DNA of 64,000 nucleotides from JACVRN01 sp036403815 (GTDB lineage: Bacteria; Acidobacteriota; Blastocatellia; Pyrinomonadales; Pyrinomonadaceae): positions 1 through 64,000 of the forward strand of contig DASWQH010000035.1 of the NCBI GenBank assembly GCA_036403815.1. The letters are read 5' to 3'. The position numbers were made by a program, and so were the translations under genes. The first letter of the stretch is position 1. Each line of letters opens with the position of its first letter. The notes below the pieces were generated by a model. That model ran no database searches, had not been told where the DNA came from, and worked only from the letters and a program-made list of their open reading frames with translations. Positions 58,560 through 64,000 of the stretch are shown here, piece after piece.

Positions 58560-60797
58560 ATGCGAAATCGCTTACGTAAGGTGAGCAGCGCGCGCCCTGC
58601 AAAGCGCCGAAGAAGAGGGACGAGCATACTGAGTATAGCCATCTTCCTGTCCGCTTGCTTCTTTGCATCAGTCTGGTTAACCGGCGCTATGAGGGCGGCC
58701 AATGACAATGACAATCAGCCTCCGGTTCAGCTTGTGCGTCTTATTCTGACTGCGGCAGACGGAACGGCACGCATTGAAATTGTCGCCGACGGAGCTTTGA
58801 GCGAGAACGCAGTCGAGCGCTTCGCGCGTGAGGGCGAGACCGTCATACGAGTGCGCGGCGCACGCTCGCTGCTTCGCAATGCTTATTCCGCCAGCGACAT
58901 AGTGGCGCGCAACGTACGCACCTATGCAGGCGAAACCAACGGCGAGCCTTTCGTGGACATAGTCATCTCCATGACGGAAGGCGATTCAATTGCGCCGCGT
59001 AAGAATTTCAATCGTCTCGTGATAGGCATTACGAACGAGATAGCGCGTACACGTCGCCAGGCTGCTCAGGCCGCAGAGGCTCAGGCACGGCTTGATCCAA
59101 CAAGCCCGCGCACAGTCTCAATTGACTCGGCTCCCGTGACGGATTCGATTCCTTCAGGCGCAACACGCTCGACAGTGGCAAGAGCAAAGAGTTCAGGCTC
59201 TACGCAGAGTCTATCAAATAGCACTCCTGTCACACCCCAACAGGTTCAGGCTATAAACAACACGGCAACGCTGCCCGCAACGGTAGCTGCGCCGTCTGCT
59301 TCAAATGCTCTCATCGTTCCGGCGCAGGTTGCCGCTGCCGCTTCAGCCGCTCAGCAGCCGTCATTCACCTTTCGCGGGCGAACACTCTGGCTCGCATCCG
59401 TCTTCGATTCAAGAGCGATTCGCGTAGATCCGTCGAATGTGCCTGTCTTCTCGTGGAATGGATTGGCTTATGCTGCCGTGCCTGACTTAACGGGCGGCTG
59501 GCTGTATGTCCCCATGACACTGGAAGCGCCGGGTCGTGTGCCGGGGCAGTGGGTGCCTGGGACGACCGCAGCCGTGCGAGATGAAATCGGCGGGCATCCG
59601 TTCGGGGCGGGAGTCTTGCGTCCATCAGTCCTGATTGGCGGGTTGTTCGACGATAACTATTTTTATCGCTCCGCAACCGGAGAGAACGTCGGCCTGTTTA
59701 CGGTTGCGCCGCGTCTTGAGTACGAGATTCCGGGCGACACTCGCGCGCTGCGTATGATGTACGAGGCGCGCATTCGTCGTCTTACGAACGGTAACTGGGT
59801 TAACGGCCAGACCTTCGATTTCGACACGCGCGCCAACCTTGGCCGCTACCTTCGCCTGGCGTTCCGAGACCACTTCATACGCTCCACGCTCGACCCGCGC
59901 GAGTTCGACTCGGCGGGCGAAGTCTATATCGTCGGCGACACCTTCACGCGAAACGACGGTGCCGTCCGAGCCGAATTCCTGCTCAGCCCGCGCAGCCGCA
60001 TCGCGCTCGGCACGGGCTACAACATTGTTCAGTGGGACGACGACCACATTCAGGGCGCGCCCCTTTTCATCAACTACAACGAGCTTTATTCCGAGGTCGC
60101 CTATGAGCGCGACATCTCGGAATCGACCACTGCAATCGTCTCGGCCTCTTTCACCAACACGAACTCCACTGCACCTCTGCGCCCGCAGTTCAATCGCCTG
60201 AGCGCCAACTATCGCTACCAGTTTCAAATCGGCGCGCGGATGCAGATTACGGAGACCAACGGGCTGGCCTTCCGCGCCGGATACGAGCGCTCGGACTTCC
60301 GCTATGCGCCCACGGCCAACGACTACAACACGCTCATTTTCGACCTCCTTTACCGCCGCGACCTGTCAGAAAGAATAAATTTTGAGGCGGCGGCTCTGCG
60401 AAAAACGCAGGTTTCGACATTTAATCTAGAAGGGGGCAACGCACGCCTCCTTTCGACAGGTGCTAGGGCGCGCTTTGAAGGGCGCGCGACGGAGGCTCTG
60501 AAATTGGGCTTAGGCGTTGATTATCAACAGTTAGGCTTCCCCCTGGCGGTCGTACCCGGCACTACGGCCTCCGGCGGAATCGCGCTCGGTCAGTTTGCAG
60601 GCGAGCGGCGGAAAGACCACCTTTACGGATTTTCTTTCGACGCCGCCTATCAATGGTCAGAGCTTGTACGCTCGCGTTTCATGTACAGCTTCACGCGCAG
60701 GGACTCTACGCTCTCCGCGCTGACCCACAACCGCAATCGCCTCTCGCTGGTCTTTGAGATCGGTCGGCGCAACAATACTCGCGGGCGACCGTTCTAA
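58560..60797 (+). CDS. AMIN-like plus outer-membrane beta-barrel protein
   Basis: 745 residues. A very basic start and a hydrophobic segment (about 22-45, ILSIAIFLSACFFASVWLTGAM) form a signal or anchor. An AMIN-like domain (about 55-150, RIEIVADGALSENAVERFAREGETVIRVRG) is followed by a Ser/Thr/Ala-rich linker to about 270. The last 370 residues are alternating-strand outer-membrane barrel with many aromatic-girdle ends (YNIVQWDDD, FRAGYERSDFRYAP) and resemble the barrels found in polysaccharide-export loci. AGGTGA lies before ATG 58560. The next gene encodes a Wza-type export protein, so a role in polysaccharide secretion is likely but inferred. Confidence 0.8.
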   Translation: MRNRLRKVSSARPAKRRRRGTSILSIAIFLSACFFASVWLTGAMRAANDNDNQPPVQLVRLILTAADGTARIEIVADGALSENAVERFAREGETVIRVRGARSLLRNAYSASDIVARNVRTYAGETNGEPFVDIVISMTEGDSIAPRKNFNRLVIGITNEIARTRRQAAQAAEAQARLDPTSPRTVSIDSAPVTDSIPSGATRSTVARAKSSGSTQSLSNSTPVTPQQVQAINNTATLPATVAAPSASNALIVPAQVAAAASAAQQPSFTFRGRTLWLASVFDSRAIRVDPSNVPVFSWNGLAYAAVPDLTGGWLYVPMTLEAPGRVPGQWVPGTTAAVRDEIGGHPFGAGVLRPSVLIGGLFDDNYFYRSATGENVGLFTVAPRLEYEIPGDTRALRMMYEARIRRLTNGNWVNGQTFDFDTRANLGRYLRLAFRDHFIRSTLDPREFDSAGEVYIVGDTFTRNDGAVRAEFLLSPRSRIALGTGYNIVQWDDDHIQGAPLFINYNELYSEVAYERDISESTTAIVSASFTNTNSTAPLRPQFNRLSANYRYQFQIGARMQITETNGLAFRAGYERSDFRYAPTANDYNTLIFDLLYRRDLSERINFEAAALRKTQVSTFNLEGGNARLLSTGARARFEGRATEALKLGLGVDYQQLGFPLAVVPGTTASGGIALGQFAGERRKDHLYGFSFDAAYQWSELVRSRFMYSFTRRDSTLSALTHNRNRLSLVFEIGRRNNTRGRPF

Positions 60798-60896
60798 ACG
60801 AGCTAGGCTTAAAAAGCGTCTGCCCGCGCGCTTCCGTTGCCCGGAAGATTTGGACAGCACGCTCCAATGAACAAACTAAGAAGTTAAGAGTGCATC

Positions 60897-62030
60897 ATGA
60901 AAAAAGTCCTATACACGACGGCGCTGACGCTTTCCCTCTACGCCCTACCGGCGTTGGCCGCACAGCCGCCACAAGCCTCAAGCTCACCCTCCGGCACGGA
61001 GAAGGGGAACAACATCGCCCCGCGAAACACTGGCGAGGCGTCCTCAAGCAAGAATGAGACGGGCAAGAAGGCTTCAGGTAAATCCAAAAAGTCTAGGGGC
61101 GACCAGAAAGAGAAGGCTCCGCCCGCGACAGCTTCGGCCACTCCCATCTCTAATCCGAACACGACGACGACCACAGATGCGCCGCAGCCCAGAGCGCTGA
61201 CGACCACGCCCCCTGTGGCGAGCGAGCCTCCGGCCACAAAGGTAGACACGAGCGCGGCGGGAACCGCTGCCACAGGTTCTACAGCGACCGGCAGCGCTGC
61301 CTTGATGAGCATCTATCGTGTAGGCATCGGCGATGTCCTGGACATCCGGCTGCTCAATTCTCCTACGCGCAGCTCAACTCTCTACACGATTTTACCGGGT
61401 GGGGTGCTTGAGTATCCTCTGGCGGGCGATCCCTTCACCGTCACGGGTCTGACGACCGACGAGATAGCAGAGCGCCTGAGCAAGCTCATCAAGATTTACG
61501 ACAAGCCGCAGGTAAGCGTGAACGTGCGCGAGTATCAGAGCCACACCGTAATTGTGACCGGACTTGTGAGCGATCCCGGTCTGAAATACCTGCGCCGCGA
61601 ATCCGTCCCGCTTTACGTAGTGATAACGGAAGCGCAGCCGCGCACCGAAGCCGGACGCGCCATTATCATGCGGCAGGGAAGCCCGAATGTGATAGTTGAT
61701 CTTGCAGACACGAACGCGATGGCGACGCTCGTGATGTCGGGCGACGTGATTAAATTAGCGCCTGCCGCGCCCCAGTTCTATTTCGTCGGCGGCGCAATCA
61801 GCAACCCCGGCCAGAAAAACTTCCATACGGGGCTGACCTTAACGCAAGCCATCCTCGCATCAGGTGGAACGACACGATTTGCCGGAAGCGACATCAAGGT
61901 CTCGCGCACGGGGGCTGATGGTCGCCTGGTAACTACCAAATATAACCTGAAGAAGATTGAAGACGGCAAGGTTCCCGACCCCGTCCTGCAATCCGGCGAC
62001 CGCATAGAAGTCAGCCGCGGCGGCTGGTAA
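60897..62030 (+). CDS. Polysaccharide export protein, Wza/SLBB type
   Basis: 377 residues. Signal peptide MKKVLYTTALTLSLYALPALA is followed by a low-complexity Thr/Pro/Ala/Lys stretch to about residue 135. The poly_export domain starts at YRVGIGDVLDIRLLNSPTR and includes GGVLEYPLAGDPFTVTGLTTDEIAERLSKL. Two SLBB-like segments follow (VIVTGLVSDPGLKYLRRESVPLYVVI and FYFVGGAISNPGQKNFHTGLTLTQAILASGG). It does not show the lipobox of classical Wza. It would form or cap a periplasmic/outer-membrane channel for polysaccharide. It lies between the barrel gene and a TPR protein; a word hairpin follows its stop by three bases. Confidence 0.9.
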   Translation: MKKVLYTTALTLSLYALPALAAQPPQASSSPSGTEKGNNIAPRNTGEASSSKNETGKKASGKSKKSRGDQKEKAPPATASATPISNPNTTTTTDAPQPRALTTTPPVASEPPATKVDTSAAGTAATGSTATGSAALMSIYRVGIGDVLDIRLLNSPTRSSTLYTILPGGVLEYPLAGDPFTVTGLTTDEIAERLSKLIKIYDKPQVSVNVREYQSHTVIVTGLVSDPGLKYLRRESVPLYVVITEAQPRTEAGRAIIMRQGSPNVIVDLADTNAMATLVMSGDVIKLAPAAPQFYFVGGAISNPGQKNFHTGLTLTQAILASGGTTRFAGSDIKVSRTGADGRLVTTKYNLKKIEDGKVPDPVLQSGDRIEVSRGGW

Positions 62031-62033
62031 AAA

Positions 62034-62112
62034 CAGAGGTCAGAGGTCAGATGCTAGAGGCTAGTCGTTGATTTTCTTTTGACTAACCTCTGACCTCTAA
62101 CCTCTGACCTCT
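62034..62112. repeat. Word hairpin, GGTCAGA type (second copy)
   Basis: Left arm 62034-62065 is CAGAGGTCAGAGGTCAGATG then CTAGAGGCTAGTC. Right arm 62081-62112 is GACTAACCTCTGACCTCTAA then CCTCTGACCTCT. The loop GTTGATTTTCTTTTG is closely related to that at 47211-47286, in the same orientation. Confidence 0.9.
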
Positions 62113-62269
62113 TTTCTCTTGTTTTCGTGCTCCTGAAAACAGTATGATGTGCTCGTGCCGCGAGACACACGCCTCCGCTAACCGGCAACTCTGGTTATGT
62201 TCATCACTGAATTTTTTGTCTCTTATCAGATTTCAAGCGTGTATCTTCTTTCCCCGGAGGGATAAGACC
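62113..62269. other. Leader of the TPR gene
   Basis: Non-coding. A strong CCGGAGGG at 62253-62260 serves the TTG start nine bases later. No convincing promoter boxes were identified. Confidence 0.4.
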
Positions 62270-64000
62270 TTGATTACCAGAAATCGAACGGGAGCGTTTG
62301 CGCTTACTCTGGCGCTCTTGCTCGCTCCTTTTATGCCTTTATTCGTGCCGCGCGCTGTCCAGGCTGCTCACGGGCAGCAACAGGATTCGGATGTACCAAG
62401 CGACGCAGAGCAAGCTATGTTCTCTCGCGGCCAGACGCTCTACAATCAGGGACACTACGATCAGGCCGCGGGCGTCCTCAAGGATTTTCTCAAGAACTAT
62501 CCGAACAGCATTATTACAGACCTGACCCTGCTGTGGCTCGGGCGCTCCTACATGCAGCTTGGCAAGTTTCCGGATGCGGAAGCCGTAGGCCAGCGCCTGC
62601 GTACCATCAAGGACACGCCCTTTGCGGAAATCTATGACGGTGAGCTGCAATCCGCACGTCGCGAAGCGGCTGTACGCGGGCCTGCGGCCAACACAACGCC
62701 GCCCGTAGCAGCACAGCCAAAGCAAACGCCGTCGCCGGTAACCACTCCGATACCCCTTGCAGTAACAAAAACGCCTGCCAGTACGGCGCAAAACAACACG
62801 GCAAACACAAAAAATCCTGTGCTGACTATCAAAAACCCTCCTCCGACGGTCGCACAGAATCAAGCGAGTAATACGAACGGCACACTGGCGAATCAGAGAG
62901 TTGGGCGCAGGCGCGGCAGAGGCAGACAGGTGCCGCCCGCTCAGTCGCAAGCTCTTGCAAATGCCAACAAGGCTCAGACTATAGCCTCGCCTGCCAACAC
63001 AAACACAACAGCAAACACACAGGTCGCCATCAACAAGCCTCCGCGTAACACAGTGCCGCCCGTAGTGACGCCGCAGCCGCCTGCGACGACCAACACAACG
63101 CCGCCGTCCAGAACAGAAGCGCCTTCGACCGATAACACTCAGCCAGCGCAGTCGAGCGGCTTGACGCTGACGGTCAAACAGGTGCCGAGTCTGGCGCTTG
63201 CTCTACGCAAGGCTGCGGAGACGGCTTCGCCCGGACAACTCGTGCAAGTGCCTGTCACCATCACGAACACTGGCAACAAGGAAGACCAGTTCCGGCTTGA
63301 AACAGACCTTCCGGCAGAGTATCAACCCGCTTTCAGTCTGGTCGGAACTCAAACGTCTGACACTGGACTTCCAATCCTTGTCACGCCGCAGTTAGGGCGC
63401 GGAGCAAGCATAGACGTTATGCTCAAAGTGAAGGTGCCGGAGACTGCGACAGACGGCCAGCAGCGAAGATTCTTTGTGCGCGCCGCTTCACAGGCCGACT
63501 TTCAAATCTTGAAGATTGTGGACGGAGCCATCAACATCGTCGCTCCTGCGCTTTCGGCCAACTCAAACGTCTCGCAAAGCTCCGTGATGCCGGGCGACAC
63601 GTTCACGCAAACCATTCAGGTCAGGAACGTAGGCTCGACGCCCGCCAGAAGCTCGCGCGCAGATTTCGTCTTCAATCCGAGCTTCGAGCTTGTGCGCGCC
63701 AGCCCCGCTCCTGTCGCTTATGACGCCCCATCACGCACGGCCATCTGGGCGCTGGGCGATCTAGGCGGGCGCGATTCTAAAGAGATAACCGTGACGCTTC
63801 GCGCCTTGCCCGAAGCCATGGCGGGCACAAACCCCCTTGGGCGCGGCATGATGAGAACACAGAGCCTTCCCTATGCCTCGAATTTCGATAGCCCGACTAT
63901 CTCTGTAGGCAAAGTCGCGCGCGTAAGTGTTGATGCTGTCTCGCCCGGTTTGACCGTTACGCCGGGAGACACGACCTACATTCCGTTCGTCGTGCGCAAC
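62270..64000 (+). CDS. TPR and CARDB-like-domain secreted protein (runs off the right edge)
   Basis: 577 codons are visible with no stop. TTG 62270 is chosen because GGAGG stands nine bases upstream and a signal peptide follows at once (ITRNRTGAFALTLALLLAP, ending about AVQA-AH). A TPR/Tol-Pal YbgF-like repeat (LYNQGHYDQAAGVLKDFLKN, then GKFPDAEAVGQ) lies near residues 55-110. A Pro/Asn/Thr-rich linker follows, to about 300. Then come immunoglobulin-like CARDB/NEW3-type domains: VQVPVTITNTGNKEDQFRLE, a second with FTQTIQVRNVGSTPA and a third beginning VTPGDTTYIPFVVRN at the edge. Such proteins are extracellular or outer-membrane scaffolds. It follows the polysaccharide export gene. Confidence 0.88.
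   Translation, partial: MITRNRTGAFALTLALLLAPFMPLFVPRAVQAAHGQQQDSDVPSDAEQAMFSRGQTLYNQGHYDQAAGVLKDFLKNYPNSIITDLTLLWLGRSYMQLGKFPDAEAVGQRLRTIKDTPFAEIYDGELQSARREAAVRGPAANTTPPVAAQPKQTPSPVTTPIPLAVTKTPASTAQNNTANTKNPVLTIKNPPPTVAQNQASNTNGTLANQRVGRRRGRGRQVPPAQSQALANANKAQTIASPANTNTTANTQVAINKPPRNTVPPVVTPQPPATTNTTPPSRTEAPSTDNTQPAQSSGLTLTVKQVPSLALALRKAAETASPGQLVQVPVTITNTGNKEDQFRLETDLPAEYQPAFSLVGTQTSDTGLPILVTPQLGRGASIDVMLKVKVPETATDGQQRRFFVRAASQADFQILKIVDGAINIVAPALSANSNVSQSSVMPGDTFTQTIQVRNVGSTPARSSRADFVFNPSFELVRASPAPVAYDAPSRTAIWALGDLGGRDSKEITVTLRALPEAMAGTNPLGRGMMRTQSLPYASNFDSPTISVGKVARVSVDAVSPGLTVTPGDTTYIPFVVRN

Overview
The window looks like chromosomal DNA of a diderm, Gram-negative bacterium, most probably an acidobacterium of the Blastocatellia type. 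This is inferred from gene content. There is an ECF sigma factor next to two giant Ser/Thr kinases with PD40 propellers, a small secreted 'LPAGEYTV' protein, Lpt and Mla envelope systems, and a regulatory PTS (HPr, EI, EIIA, HPr kinase) beside rpoN. No rRNA, tRNA or CRISPR array was seen. No composition statistics were computed; by eye the first 4 kb is AT-richer than the rest.

Layout. Positions 1-135 hold the tail of an insertion-sequence-like gene with tandem end repeats. 293-4330 encodes a large LRR-ROC-COR-ROC-COR-TIR protein, a candidate signalling or immunity protein. 4392-20659 is an accessory block bounded by inverted, internally repeated ends with TGTTT/AAACA termini. It carries a leftward operon of five large genes: a protein with a peptidoglycan-binding-like segment, an S74 tail-fibre-like protein, a ComEC-like metallo-beta-lactamase fold protein, a 1.5-kilo-residue beta-rich DUF6603-like protein, and an unknown. 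No function is established for this set.

From 20670 the DNA looks like core chromosome. It holds mlaE-mlaF-mlaD; an ECF sigma / anti-sigma / Spy-like envelope stress operon; an HD-GYP sensor behind a strong promoter and a structured leader; ftsY-ribD-rsmA; a small secreted protein; and ECF sigma plus two tandem kinases. Next come RNase J, an ACT protein, an SDR, uppP, PilZ and recJ. These are followed by the lptC/A-lptB-rpoN-hpf-yceI-hprK-rapZ-EIIA-ptsH-ptsI series, and finally an outer-membrane/polysaccharide-export group running off the right edge.

The most striking signal is not a gene. Between 21.8 and 62.1 kb, gap after gap holds a hairpin whose arms are tandem arrays of a word, nearly always with a 7-base period. 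The word differs from locus to locus (GGGATGA, GTCTGGA, GTCCCAA, GATTTTG, GTTTTCA, AGTAAGC and others). Several loops share a TAAAAGAAAA-like core. Two copies, at 42.3 and 53.0 kb, are almost identical over about 85 bases in opposite orientation, so the elements appear to move or be copied. They supply the 3' ends of ribD, recJ, hprK and rapZ and sit directly against several start codons. They are absent from the 0-20.7 kb accessory part. Separate REP-like palindromes lie at 32.0 and 42.9 kb, the latter nested inside a word hairpin.
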